NCBI GenBank assembly: GCA_002917775.1
Contig: KZ627147.1
Location: 166,226-230,225, forward strand
DNA from: Glaciozyma antarctica PI12
Lineage: Eukaryota > Basidiomycota > Microbotryomycetes > Kriegeriales > Camptobasidiaceae
Direction: 5' to 3'
Length of the DNA: 64,000 nucleotides
The translations under genes and the position numbers were made by a program. Below the pieces are notes generated by a model. That model did not search any database. It saw nothing but the letters and a program-made list of their open reading frames with translations, and was not told the origin of the DNA. Below are positions 21,039-33,100 of the stretch, one piece after another. The first letter of the stretch is position 1; each line of letters starts with the position of its first letter.

Positions 21039-24000
21039 ATGGCCTCTCCCCGGCCCTCCAACGAACCACGCCGCAAGGAGTCGACGTACGAACGCGAACG
21101 GCAGAGGGATGGAGGTCGAGGTGATCGGCGGACGCCCAGCAGTGGTGGCGCGAGCGGAGCGGTCAGGACGACGCGAGAGGACGACGACCGGATAGGTCCG
21201 TACATCATTGGAGAGGAGATTGGGCGAGGTAGCTTCGCGACTGTGTTCAGAGGAGGGAGATATGTACGTGTTTGTGCTCTCCCCCCCTCTCGACGTTGTT
21301 GTTTCTGGGACAGGAGAGGCAGCTGACCCGGTGCGGCAGGACAACAACGCTCCCGTCGCTATCAAGGCAGTCATTCGGAGCAAGCTCACTACCAAGCTGC
21401 TCGAGAACCTCGAGTCGGAGATCTCGATCTTGAAGCGAATCACCCACCGCAACATCGTCGAGCTCAAGGATTGCCTTGTGAGCCCTCCTCTTCCCGCTTC
21501 GCTCCCCACGTATGCTGAGCCCACTCTTCAGAAAACGGAAACCCATATCTACCTCATCATGGCCTTCTGTTCCGCCGGAGACCTCTCCCTCTACATTCGG
21601 AAGCGAGGCGACCTCGTCGCTCTCACCGCTTCGAATCAAGGTCTTCTCCAGGACAGCGGCAAGGCGAAGGAGGTGGACCTTCGAAGAGTCATGTATCCGC
21701 ACCCGAAGGAGGGCGGGCTGAACGAGACGATCGTGCGCTGCTTCCTGGGACAGCTCGGTTAGTCTCTCTTGCGCAAGACTGGGCGCGAGAGCAAGAAGCT
21801 TACGACGCCGTGTACTCTCCAGTCGACGCTCTCAGGTTCTTGCGCTCTCAGAACGTCATCCACCGCGACATCAAGCCTCAGGTTGGTCTTCGCGTTCGGC
21901 GAACGAACATCAAGCTGACTCAATCCGCCCACAGAACCTCCTCCTCCAGCCAGCGGAGGCAGCCGATCTCGCAGCAGGCCATCCTCCTGGGATCCCCGTT
22001 CTCAAAGTTGCCGACTTTGGCTTCGCTCGCTGGCTTCCATCGCAGAGCTTGGCCGAAACCCTCTGCGGTTCGCCGTTCGTCCTTTCTACCCCTCTCGCCT
22101 TTGTCTGAGAAGCTGATTCATCACCCTCAGGTTATATATGGCTCCCGAGATCCTGCGTTACGAGAAGTACGACGCCAAGGCCGACCTATGGTCCGTCGGC
22201 GCCGTCCTCTTCGAGATGAGCGTGGGGAAGCCGCCGTTTCGCGCTCAGAACCACGTCGACCTCCTGCGCAAGATCGAGCGTGGCGAGGACAAGATCAAGT
22301 TCCCCGACGAGAAGCGGCAGGAGGAAGGAACGGACAAGGTTCCGACTCAGGTCGCGCCGGACGTCAAGGCCCTCATCCGCGCCCTCCTCAAGCGCAACCC
22401 GACGGAGCGAATGAACTTTGACGACTTCTTCCGCGAAGCGACCGCCGTCGCAACGAGCGGAACCGCTTCGAACCTCAAGTCCGCCGAGGCCGTCTCCGCA
22501 GCGTACACTCGAGTCGTCGCTGCACCCACGTCGTCGTCGGGCCCCCGCCCGCCCTCTCGGTCCCCGTCGACGCACTCGCCCGCAGAGTTCCCCGTCACCG
22601 CCGCGACAGCCAGCTACGCTCAACCCGCCGCCGTCCCTCTCCCTGCTCTCCCTTCGCCGCGGATACCCTCCTACATCGACCAGGAACCCCCACCATTCGC
22701 TCGTCGGTCAGCATCTACGTCCTCAGTACCCACTGCACCTTCGCGGGCGCCGAGCTATTCCAAGTACACCGCTGGAGCAGGCGAAGCCGATGTCAAGGTG
22801 CGAGATTTTGCGGCGGCGAGGACGTCGCAAGATGGAAGGCGAGCAAGGTGAGCCGTCCTTCGCTACCGAGCTGACGGCAGAAGAAGCTGATGTACGTAAA
22901 ACAGTGCCGACTCGAATTCGCATGCTTCGTCGCCGCCTACAGGTGTCGGACGATTCGCGGAAGCGAACAAAGCTGGCGACTCTATGTCGGAGTCGAACGA
23001 TTCGATTCTGGGCCGCGATTACGTTGTCGTCGAGAAGCGAACGGTGGAGATCAACGCCCTCGCAGATGGTTCGTCCGTCGCTTCTCTAGCTCGACTGCTG
23101 CTGACGACTTCGCTGCAGAACTCGCCAACGCACCGAAGCGAGACAACGTGATCACTCGTCGACCATCGCGAGGATTCCTCTCTCGACCATTGTCTTCGCT
23201 TGGCGTTGCAGGCGCCGGAACCTCCTCTACGCCACCCCTGCCAGCGTCGCCCTATCCTCAGTACGACAACGCAACCCCGCCGTTCGCCATCCCCTCTCAG
23301 CGACAGGTCTCCGCCCCCCACCCCTACTCCCTCTCCTACTCTCCTCGACCCCTTTCGCTCCTTTCGAGCTCGCCTCGAAGCAACCCTATCGAGCGCTTCC
23401 CTGGCTCCCCGCTTGCCCTCGTCGGCAGCCCCACCGCCGCTATCGCGAAGGCGCTCAACATGGCGAGCCTCAAGATCTTTGGCAGTCCGGCAGACGGGAT
23501 CCTCCTTCGTCGCGCGTCCACTCGCAAGCCTATTAACCGGACCGCTCAAGTCGTCGACCCCGAGGAGGACCGCGTTATGGCCGAGCTGGAGGATATCGCG
23601 CAGAAGGCGCTCGTCATCTTCGATTTCGCCGACAGCAAGATCGTGCAGATCCTCCCCCCGACGCCGCAGACGTCGTCCTCCACTTCCCTTGGAACGCCCT
23701 CGTACTTCAGTCACGTCGCAGCGCGCGAGCAGGCCGCCTCGAACCCCTTCAGCCCCGTCCCAACTCCCTCGTCGCCCAGCATGCGCCGAACTTCGTCCTC
23801 GTCTTCGGAACGGCCTTTCGTCCTCGCTTCGTCGGCCAAGGCGGACGTACTCGCAGCGGAGGCTATGGTTCTCTACCTCAAGTCGTTGGCATTCCTCGGC
23901 AAGGGCATCGAGAAGGCGCGCAAGTTCTGGGCGCAGCGACATTCCGATCAGGCTGCGAGTGCCGACTTTAACGAAGGTGAGTCGCGCACGCTTCTCTATA

Positions 24001-24433
24001 TTTAGGACGATTCGCTGACTTCACTTCGCACCAGCGGTACAATGGTTCCGGCAGCGGTTTAACGAATGCTTCGACAAGGCAGACTTTGCCAAGTCTCGTT
24101 GCCAGGACGACATCCCCGAATCGGCCTCGTTCGCTGAGAAGCTGGTGTACGATCGCGCTCTCGAGATTGTGAGTCGTCCTCGCTGTTGATCTCGTGAATC
24201 CTCGCTGACCCCGTCGTCGTCGCCAGTCTCGAGCAGCCGCCGTCAACGAACTTCGCGGCGAGAACCCCACCGACTGCGAGACAGCGTACGAGACGGCTCT
24301 CTGGATGCTCTACACCATCCTGGACGAGACGATGTCGGACCAGACGGGCAACGCGGTCGAGGACGAGACCGTCCACAAGTTCGTCGCCTCCATCACCGCA
24401 CGTCTCCAAGCTCTTCGGCGCAAGATTGGCTAG
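21039..24433 (+). CDS. ATG1: Autophagy-initiating Ser/Thr kinase Atg1
   Basis: Kinase of the Atg1-Atg13-Atg17 complex that starts autophagosome formation. It starts [20 protein letters not shown]. The kinase domain follows: [75 protein letters not shown] and [21 protein letters not shown] long Ser/Pro-rich middle region has probable phosphosites. The C-terminal Atg13-binding region (EAT/MIT-like) includes [40 protein letters not shown] and [20 protein letters not shown]. The TAG is at 24431-24433. Introns are short, and the join after the catalytic loop was set by homology. About 900 residues, typical for basidiomycetes. Confidence 0.93.
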
Positions 24434-24761
24434 AGTTCTTCCTCCTTTTATCGTGTGCAATGATTCTTCAGTAGTTTTAGCGCCTTCCTCCCTCCCCCTT
24501 TCGCATCGTCTCCCCCGCAAACCCATAATCTCACATTTTGCCGCGTTACTTACCCAGCCGTACCATCTTCTGTAAACTATAGCTCTCATTTACCATCGTT
24601 CCCTTCGCGTGAAGAGAGAGACCACGTTATTTTCGCGAACTCACGCGCGGCCGTCTCAAGGGGCCGTTGGGGACGAGGTCGGTGCGTCGTCAACTCGTTT
24701 CTTCCTCAATCTCTCTCCCGCTCCCACTTCAACCCACGTCGTGCCCCTCTTCGACTTCGCC
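24434..24761 (+). promoter_or_regulatory. Spacer between ATG1 and the MYND gene
   Basis: About 330 bp in a same-strand arrangement. The first part is T/C-rich, as expected for a 3' UTR. The last part leads to CGCCATG at 24762. No other feature is visible. Confidence 0.4.
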
Positions 24762-25512
24762 ATGCCGCAGAAGATTGACGATGAGATGGTGCCGAACCCG
24801 CACGTATCAGGAGCTTGCTCCTCGAGGGTGCTCTGGTCCGGGCTGCGACAAGTGGAGTACGTTGCGACAGAGCTCTCTTCTGCGCGTGACTGACAGAACC
24901 CACTAGTGCACGGTGACCCGAACCTCAAGATGCTGTGGTGTTCTCGGTGCCGCGCGGCCAAATGCTGCACCTTGTACTGCTCGCCGTGCGTTCCTTCTCT
25001 TATACAGCGAGAGATGAACTGACGCTTGAACGAACAGCAAATGTCAGAAGAAAGACTGGCGTGAGCACAAGATCCACTGCGGCATCTCGGACCCCACTCC
25101 CTCGTTCGCCATCCCCCCGAAGCTCTTCACCTCTTCCCCTTCCCCCGCTCTCCAGCGCCAAATCACTTTCCTCACCACACACGGCTCGACGTACGACTAC
25201 GCCTTCTTCCCTCCGTCCGGCGAGGCGATCGGCATCGTCCTTCCTCAAGCCCTGCGCGACGACGCTCGCGCCGTTCGCACGTCGCTCATGGTGGGAGCGA
25301 AACAGGCGCTCAGCCCTGAGATGGCGGCGTCCACGTCGCTCGGAGTCGCCACCAAGGCGTGGACATGGGAGTTTGCGGCATTGTTGGCGAACGCGAAGGA
25401 GATGGTGGCGTACGAGAGCAGGATGGGGAAGAGGGAGGAATTGTGCAAGACACAGTTGGGGAAGGAGTACGAGGTCGATACGAAGGTCGCCGAGGTGGTC
25501 TTTTTGATGTAG
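24762..25512 (+). CDS. MYND zinc-finger protein
   Basis: Small protein with an N-terminal MYND finger and no recognised partner domain. After splicing, the finger reads GCSGPGCDKW, then LKMLWCSRCRAAKCCTLYCS and PKCQKKDWREHKIHC, giving the Cys/His pattern of the family. The rest (FLTTHGSTYDYAFFPPSGEA, SLMVGAKQALSPEMAASTSL) ends ...KVAEVVFLM. The start is a problem. The ATG at 24762 has the better context and gives MPQKIDDEMVPNPH, but it is one base out of frame with the finger exon. Deleting one base near 24815 would join them as PNPH-YQELAPRGC. The ATG at 24781 is in frame with the finger but gives an odd N-terminus (MRWCRTRTYQEL). Confidence 0.7.
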
Positions 25513-25790
25513 CGTTAAGGAATCGACGAGTTCGCAGCTTGAGTCGAGAGAGACGAGCAGGTTGAAGCGCAGCTTGCGAGCGGCTGCCGGGAGAGCAGGA
25601 CCGCGTACGTCCTGTAAAGACAGATTGCTGGAGCAGTTTAAGCGAAGAAATGAGCAGGCGACGCGAGCAGGCAAGCTGAGCAGATGCGACCGACCCCTCA
25701 CTCCGCACAAACTGAGCGGTGAATCAACTCTACTCCTCCAAATTGTTACCCGGTTACACCTGGTTCCCACGAACGTACCCTCTATATCTA

Positions 25791-27156
25791 TCACATGAAC
25801 TTGCTGAAGATGGGGATAAGGGATTGTGCGAGCGTGAACGAGAAGATGAGCTTGGGGCCCACGACGCTGCGTCGTCCAAGGATCCATCAGCTCTCGCCCT
25901 CCGTCCACAGAAAAAGGGGAGGGAACGCACAGCACCTTTGGGGTGAATCCCTTGAAGAAGCCGCCAAAGCCCTCGTTCTTCATGAGATCCCGAATGACCC
26001 ACATCCCGCCGTTCTTGGACTCGAACGCCTGGTTCTGGATGCGCGTCTTGATAACGTCCAGCGGCTGGGAGATGGCGATGGAAGAGACCTTCACGCAGCT
26101 ACAGCGTTAGCTCCCAGCGTGCGTGTCGTCGAAGCGAGCGAGGACTGACGGATCCAGCGATACTGGCGACAAAGTTCTGCGACCACGTCGCCGATCTGTA
26201 GTCCTCCAACCCAAACAAGTACTCCTTCGTGAACGCCGAACCTCCAAAGAGCTGCGTCGCCAACGAAAGCCCTTATCAGCTCCCATCTCCTCCTCAGGAC
26301 ACGCGCGAGAGACGCACCGCGAAACTTCCCGGCGCGTTACGCGCAGCGGTCCATCCGGCACCGCGGTAGAGACCCATTCCCTCGTCCCTAACGATCTGAA
26401 CGAATCCACGCGAGCGGAACGCCTCGGGGTTGGTCCTGCAACCTCATCAGCTTTCCATCTCGGAGCGAGGGAGCTGGGAACGCACTGGCGCTTGATCTTG
26501 AGGACGTCGAGGGGGAGGAGGACGATCTCTCCGATTCCAGTGAAGCTGTGCGCGCAAAGGTTAGCTGTGTCGTCCCCGCATCCGCTCCCTCCTCGGACTC
26601 ACGATCCAGCAGTCGCCTGCATCAACGCCTTTCCGTTCTTCTCTCCAAACGCGTTCGTGAACCTACTCCTGTAGTTGTTGTTCAAGAAATCGTTAAAGTA
26701 GGGCTGTCCACCGAACCTGCTCCCTCCATCAGCTCCCTCCCTCCGAGCAACCGAAGGCAGAACAGACGCACTTGTACACGCGCTGAAGGATCTTGTACCC
26801 CGCCGCGTACCCAAGCCCCGGGAAGAGACTAAGGAACTTCTTAGGGACCGTAGCTCCCGCGTGCTCCCTGAAGACGACCTGGAGCATAGGCAACTGCCCG
26901 ACCGACCAAAAAATCAGCTCCCTCCCTCCCTCCTCCGAAGGAACGAGGACGTACGGAGGAAACCTTGTTGCTCATAAGACGCTTGGCGACCGTGTCAACG
27001 GGGTGGAAGATCATCCTGTCCAAGTCAGGGATGAGCATACGAAGCGGGAGGAACGCGGAGAGGAGGGACGTACAGCTCTGCGATACCGGCGGTTCCGGAT
27101 CCGACGATACGGGCGGCATGAGAGTCTGAGCCCTTGGAGGAAGGAGGAGGGGACAT
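25791..27156 (-). CDS. GGC1: Mitochondrial GTP/GDP carrier
   Basis: Inner-membrane carrier that exchanges GTP for GDP and is linked to mitochondrial iron and nucleotide balance in yeast. It starts MSPPPSSKGSDSHAARIVGS. All three carrier signatures are present: FHPVDTVAKRLMSNK, LLPLDVLKIKRQTNP and SQPLDVIKTRIQNQ. Ggc1-specific blocks include LFPGLGYAAGYKILQRVYKF, GQPYFNDFLNNNYRSRF, FGEKNGKALMQATAGS and GWTAARNAPGSFALFGG. It ends SFTLAQSLIPIFSKFM. About 300 residues from three repeats, the normal size. Seven or so short introns are inferred. It is 436 bp downstream of SRP1 on the same strand. Confidence 0.93.
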
Positions 27157-27592
27157 GCTTGGGGGAAGGGAGGGAGGACAAGGGTCGAAAGCCCGCCTCG
27201 CGCCCTTGGGATTTTTCGGGTGAGCTCCGCGACCCGAGGAGAAGAACGGCAGGACGGCAGTGAACGATCTCGACAGTCTCTCTCTCAATTCTCGCTGAGG
27301 GAGAGGCCTAACAGAGCAAGTCAGGTTGCGCCGCATCGACATTACGAAAAGAGGGCGTCGCAGGAAAGGGAGGAGGGGGGTATGAAGAATGAAAGGGGGT
27401 TGTAGTACCAGAAGTAATAGCTCACTGGAGTTCGCAGAGCCGGGTCGTAGTAGTGTGGCCTTTAGCCGATGAGGCGACGAGGATGCTCGAGGTGTGGGGG
27501 AGTAATGCGATGGGAAGGCGTACAGTCGTTTACGAACGAAGAGGCGAAGAGGGGGGAGTCGAATGGGGGGACGAAAGGAGGGGTGCGGGTAG
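27157..27592 (-). promoter_or_regulatory. Spacer between SRP1 and GGC1
   Basis: 436 bp between the SRP1 stop and the GGC1 start, both minus strand. It should carry the SRP1 3' UTR and the GGC1 promoter. Open frames here are short and poorly biased, and no gene is supported. Confidence 0.45.
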
Positions 27593-29790
27593 TCAGGCGT
27601 TCATGTTGGCCTGCGGGAGGTGGTGAATTAGCCGAGCTGAGACGGGGAGGAGCAACGGGGACGCACAAAGGAGAAACCGCCTTGAGGCGCTGCGACGTCG
27701 GAACTGAAGGTGAAGGCACCGCTCTGGTCGACCTGGGCGTCCTGAATTCCAGTCTCCTCGTCCTCGGGGTAGAACGTATCCATGAGGTGGAAGCACTTCT
27801 TGTAGATCTGCGTGCGGCGCGGCAAATCAGCTCCCCCGCCCTCGTAACGAATCGACGAAAAGCGAGAACGCACCTCGAGGTTCTCGTGGTGCTGCAAGTT
27901 GTGGATCGAGACCATTCCTCCAGCCTCCTCGACGAAAAGCGCATACTGGTTGACACCTCCCGATGCCTCCTTGTCCGCCTCTCCGACCTTGAGGATGTTC
28001 TCGAGTCCGTCCAAAGCGACCTGAATGATCTTGTTGTCGGTACTCTTGAGCAAGTCACACAGAGGCTTAATGCAGCCCTGCGAGACGAGGTAGCGAATCT
28101 GACTCGGCTCCTGGAGTCCTCCACTGGTCGCGTTCGACATGGCCCAGCACGCCTCCTTCTTCGTCTTGAAGTCGGCGTTTTGGAGGATGTTGATGAGGGG
28201 AGGGATGATGTTGGCGTCGATCACGGCCTGGATCTGCTGAGGGCTACCGGCGGTGATGTTGGAGACGGTCCAGCACGCCTCCTTGCGGATGCCTTCCTTG
28301 GGCGACGAGAGGAGGGAGAGGAGGGCGGGGAGGGCGCCCGAGGCGAGAACGACTTGGGTTTGGAGGTCGTCGCCAGTGACGATGTTGCCGACCGAGCGGA
28401 GAGCGGGAGTCTGAACGGCAGTCGAGTGGTGCCTGCGTGGGCGTAGGTCAGTGCAAGCTCGAAGGGACGCAGTGCAGGCACGAACATGAGGAGGTCCACC
28501 AGGCGGCGAACGACGCCCGACTCGATGACGGCCTGAATCTTGTCGGAGGAGCCGTCGGAGAGGTAGGAGATGGCCCAGCACGCATCGATTAGGACCTCGT
28601 CGTCGAGAGAGTAGATGAGCTTGGTGAGGACGGTGAGAGCGGGGGAGATCTGCGAGTCGTAACGGCGCCCAGTCAGCTCCGACGTTTACTCCTCTCCGCA
28701 CACACGACGAGAGAAACTGAACGCACAAGCTCCCAGTTGGGCTGAGGGTTCTTGCCTCGGCAGAAGTTGCTCAGAGTCCACGTAGCGTTCCTGAGCATGC
28801 TGATCTTGTGGGGCTCGTTGAGGAGGGAGAGGAGAGGACGGAGGGCGCCCTGCTCGAGGACGTAATCGCGGCACTTGGGGCTGTCTCCAGCGATGTTGCC
28901 GAGAGCCCACACGGCCTGTTCGCGGACGTCGAGGACGGGGGAGGAGAGGAGCTCGATGAAGACGGGGACGGCGCCAGACTCGATGACGACCTGAGTGTGC
29001 TCCGAAGTGCCGGAAGCGATGTTGGTGAGAGCCCAGGCGGCCTCGAACTGGGGAGAGGAAGGGAGTCAGTTTGGAGGAACGACCGGGGCGGCCGAGGTTC
29101 AACGCACCTGGATCATTGAGTGCTCGTTGCGGAGGAACTCGACAAAGCGGGCGACGACGCCGCACTCGATGACCTTTTCGATAGGAGGGTTGCGCTCCTT
29201 GGAAAGGAGCTTGCGGAACTTGGTGGTCGCGTCAAGCTGCTGATCAGGCTGGTCCGAGAAGACGCCCTGGATCATGGCCGGGAGCTGCTCCTGCCACACG
29301 CATAGCCCATCAGCTTCCCTCCTCCTCGCTCGCTAGCCAAGCCGACAAGAAGAACGTACGGCGGCATCGACTCCTCCGTCGTCGTCCGATTCTCCTCCAC
29401 TGGCGGCACTGACAAAGTTCCTCCTCTTGGCGACACTCTCCTCGCGCTTCTGCTTGCGAATCTCGACCTGAGCCTCCTCGCGGCGCCTACGAAGCTCTGC
29501 AGAAGGACGAGTGGCGTAGGTTAGCGAAAAGGCGCGATGGGGCAGGTGGAAGGGTCGGAGCGCGGTGCCTCGGCGGGGGGAGGGGAGTGGGCTGAGTGAA
29601 TTACCCTCCTGACCGAAGATGCCCTTGTTCTTGTATGCGGCCCGTCGGGATCTGTAGCGCGCGGAGAGGAGTGTTAGGGAGTAAGTCTGGGTCGCTAAGA
29701 GTGGAAAACTTGCGCTGGTGCTTGACGCTCAGACACTGCAAACGCGGGGGTTAGTCGAGAGCTACGTTGGCGTACTCGAGTCTACTCACT
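27593..29790 (-). CDS. SRP1: Importin subunit alpha (karyopherin alpha)
   Basis: Nuclear import adaptor that binds classical NLS cargo and importin beta. The start is split. A at 29790 is joined to TG at 29735-29734. After a second, GC-AG intron the N-terminus reads [18 protein letters not shown]. The importin-beta-binding domain ([20 protein letters not shown]) is followed by about ten ARM repeats with the usual Asn/Trp ladder (for example [60 protein letters not shown]). The acidic tail with [20 protein letters not shown] ends GGFSFANMNA. About 530 residues. It diverges from the PARP gene across 323 bp. Confidence 0.94.
29652..29713 (-). other. GC-AG intron in SRP1
   Basis: The exon ends GCACCAGC, the intron begins GCAAGT and ends GCTACAG, 62 nt in all. 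Only this donor links the MSERQAPA exon to [10 protein letters not shown] in frame. Using the nearby GT (GTTTTC) gives the wrong phase. Confidence 0.83.
29736..29789 (-). other. Intron splitting the SRP1 start codon (A|TG)
   Basis: Donor AATCA|GTGAGT, branch CGACTAACC and acceptor TTTGCAG|TGTCTGAG define a 54-nt intron on the minus strand. Splicing gives ATGTCTGAGCGT, the MSER start common in fungal importin alpha. Without splicing there is no ATG in this frame. Confidence 0.87.
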
Positions 29791-30113
29791 GATTAGGACA
29801 GAGAGAAGGGAGGAAGAGGTTGAAGTGAGGAGAAGAATGGAAGGCGTTCAACGAAAACGACAAAGACGATAATTCATTCAATACAAAGATTACTTACTCT
29901 GAGTTCCAGTTGATTACCAAATCGTTCACTTCTCACTCAACTCCTTCCTCTGTCTCTCTTAATCCCTGCTGTTGCTCGTTGACTCTGTAAGCTCTACTGG
30001 ACTACTCTTTAGAGTAACTTGAGCAGCACTGACTTCTCTTATCAGCCGAGCCAGGCTCTCTCTCCAGCCTCATCTCAGTCAATTGCATCTCACTCAATTG
30101 CTTCCTCTCCACG
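29791..30113. promoter_or_regulatory. Divergent promoter region of SRP1 and the PARP gene
   Basis: 323 bp between the two starts, with A/T-rich stretches unusual for this window (around 29860-29960). On the minus strand GTAAGT near 29905 could be the donor of a leader intron. No gene is seen. Confidence 0.5.
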
Positions 30114-33100
30114 ATGCCACCACTCTTCACAGGAGTCCACGCCTTCACCATAGGCAGCTTCCCTGGCACGACTCAAAAGTCGATCCAAGCTGCTCTCGTA
30201 GGAGCGCACGCGACTTTCCCCCTCAGCTAGCCCCTGTCCCCCAGCTTACCCCCCCGTCCAACCCACCAACGCGCAGGACGTTCGCCAAGAAGCTAGACGA
30301 CAAAGCTCTCACTCACGTAATCTCTGGTTCGTCACTTCACTCAGCGGAGAGAGTCGGGGAACCCGCCTTGCGAGGGCCCGTGCTTGCTCCTCCCTCCCTC
30401 CCGCTAACTCGCTCCTTCGCAGGGAAAGGAAAGGTCGACGCCTGCATCGCGGCGAAAGAATTGCGCAAGGCGAATGGAGGAGAACCGACGTGGATCCTTG
30501 GGCTGGATTGGGTGACGGATTCGGTTGAGAAGGGGGTTATGCAGCCTGAGGAGGAGTACGATTTGAGCGTTGAGAGAGGGGAGGAGGAGGTGGAGGTGGA
30601 GGAGAAGGTGGTCAAGGAGAAAGGGAAGGGGAAGCGAGCGAGGGAGGCGAGCGAGGACGCTATCGTTGCTCCGGTCGCTGCTGGTGCGTTCACTCCTCCT
30701 CCACTCTACGCGAGCTAACCCTATCGAATTGCAGTCCCGATGCCTTCTCCTCCTCCTGCGGCTACGATCGTCAAGGTCATCCAAAAGGGAAAGTGTCCCG
30801 TCGACCACAGGTTCCCCTTCGCCAGTTCGTCCTTCCTCCCTCCTTCCTCGGCCTGTGCTAAACGACGTGCGCAGGCTCTACGCACGTCCACGCCGATGCC
30901 AACGGGATCTTCTACGACTGCATGCTCAACCAGACTCATGTGCGTTCTCCGAGTCTCGCTGCTTTCCGGTGGCTGATATCGCGTTCGTAGGTCGGCAAGA
31001 ACGCGAACAAGGTCCGTACCTTCCCTCATTCCGCAATCAAGCTCGCTCACGATGCGTCACTTTGCAGTTCTACATCATCCAGATTCTTAAAGCCGACGCG
31101 GGGAACACGTTCTACACCTCCAACGTTTGGTGAGTTTGCGAACTTGCTATGCGACGAGAGCGAGCTGACGCTTTCGTGGCCGGTCGTCGCAGGGGCAGGG
31201 TCGGCGAGAACGGGAAATCCAAAGTCTTTGGTCCGCACACTTCGGAGCAGCAAGCGATCAAGGAGTTCGAGAAGAAGGTACGCATTCCCACCTTTGGCGA
31301 CGGAATCTCGCCAACTATCTCGCGCAGTTCATGGACAAGACGAAGCTCACTTGGGCGAACCGCACTGGTCCTCCTTCTGCCGGTACGTTCTTCGTGGGAG
31401 GGCTTTCTCCCGAGTCGAGCTGATGAACGCACAGACAAGTACACGTGCCTCGAACGCTCGCACGAAGTCAACGACGAAGAGCCCCAGGCTGGTCCTTCCG
31501 CCGGCTCGCCAAACAAGAAGCCTAGGACGGACGACAAGCCAGCGACAGAGTCAAAGATCCACCCCGAGCTTCAATCCTTCATGAAGGTCCGCCTTCCCCA
31601 CTCCGCACTCCGTCCTCGCTAACACGACCGACAGTTCATCTTCAACCGCTCCACCCTCAACCAAACCATGTCTCTGTTCGAGTACGACTCGCGCAAACTC
31701 CCGCTTGGCAAGCTTGCGAAATCGACTATCGAGCAGGGGTTCTCGGTCCTCAAAGACCTTGCGGCGCTCCTCCAGGACCCGTCTCTCGCGAACAAGCATA
31801 AAGGGAACTTGCAACAGGCCGTGGCGACGCTCACGAACCGGTCCGTCCCCTCTTCCTCCCCGCCACCTCCGAATCTAATGCGATGGACGCAGGTACTACA
31901 CTCTCATCCCTCGTCCGCCCTCCCCCTCTCCTCTCACTGCGATTTGCTAACCGAGACGCGCAGACGCGTTCGGACGAAACGTCCCTCCGCTGATCAGCGA
32001 TACTCGGATCCTCAAGCGCGAGTTGGACCTCGTCGAAGCTCTCGGCGGTTCGTTCTTTCCTCCTTTCTCACAGCCTCGCTGACCTTTCCTTCCCTCCTCT
32101 CCCTACCTCGCCGACCCTCCTTTTCCTCCCCTCCCGCCCTCGCCGGCCCACTCCTCGCCAAACGCCACACAGATCTCAAGATCACCGCCGAGCTCATGAA
32201 CAAGTCCTCGCTCACCGAATCGGGAGATGCGATGCACCCTCTCGATGCGCAGTACTGGGGATTGAGGCTGGAGAAGCTGGAGCCGATTGAGAAAGCTTCG
32301 AACGAGTTTGACGTGTTGAAGAAGTTGTTGCTGAATTCCAAGGTGCGCTTTTTCGCTCGTCCTTCGTTCGTGAGGGGAGCTGATTGGGACCGCAGGGGGT
32401 TACGCACAATTCGTACGTACTGCGTTCGAGAGCGAACGCGGTTCGATTACTGACGTCGTTCGCAGGTGGGATCTCGAGCTCCTCGACTCGTTCAAAGTCG
32501 CTCGCAAAGCCGATGAGGAGGGGTTCAAGAGTGGTGGATTCGAGCAGACGCTCGGTGGACAGCGTCGTCTCCTTTGGAACGGGTAAGTACGTCTCCAGGG
32601 TTGGAGAGGTCGAGCTGAGTAGGGTGGCGCAGATCTCGTTCGTCCAACTACGGTGGGATTTTGAGCCAAGGACTTCGTGTCGCTCCTACCGAAGCTCCTG
32701 CGTCGGGCTACATGTTTGGTTCGTCCTCTCCTCTCCCTATCGTCCGAACGGCGCTGATTCGAGGAATAGGGAAAGGAGTTTACCTCGCGTCGGTCTGTAC
32801 GAAGAGCGCTCAATATTGCTATCCCGCGATCTCGAACAACGAAGGTCTCCTCATGCTCTGCGAAGCCCAACTCGGTCCCAACCCTTTCTACCAGCGCGAG
32901 AAAGCTGAGGCCCGTCTCTCCCCCTTCCTCCCCCTCTCCCACTGACGAAAGCTCCCGCAGTACGAAGCTGCCGAATCTTGCAAAAAAGCTGGCATGCTCT
33001 CCACCTGGGGTATCGGTCGAACGCAGCCTGCTTCTTGGGTAGACGCTAGCGTCCTTGCACCCGAGTTGGCGGGAGTTCGGATGCCGTCGCCGGAGGAGGG

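Noticed and set aside
25000-25790. Extension of the GGC1 reading frame past the carrier
   Set aside because: The carrier ends at 25791 after a final short exon. The longer unspliced frame runs antisense into the MYND gene and has no similarity to carriers.
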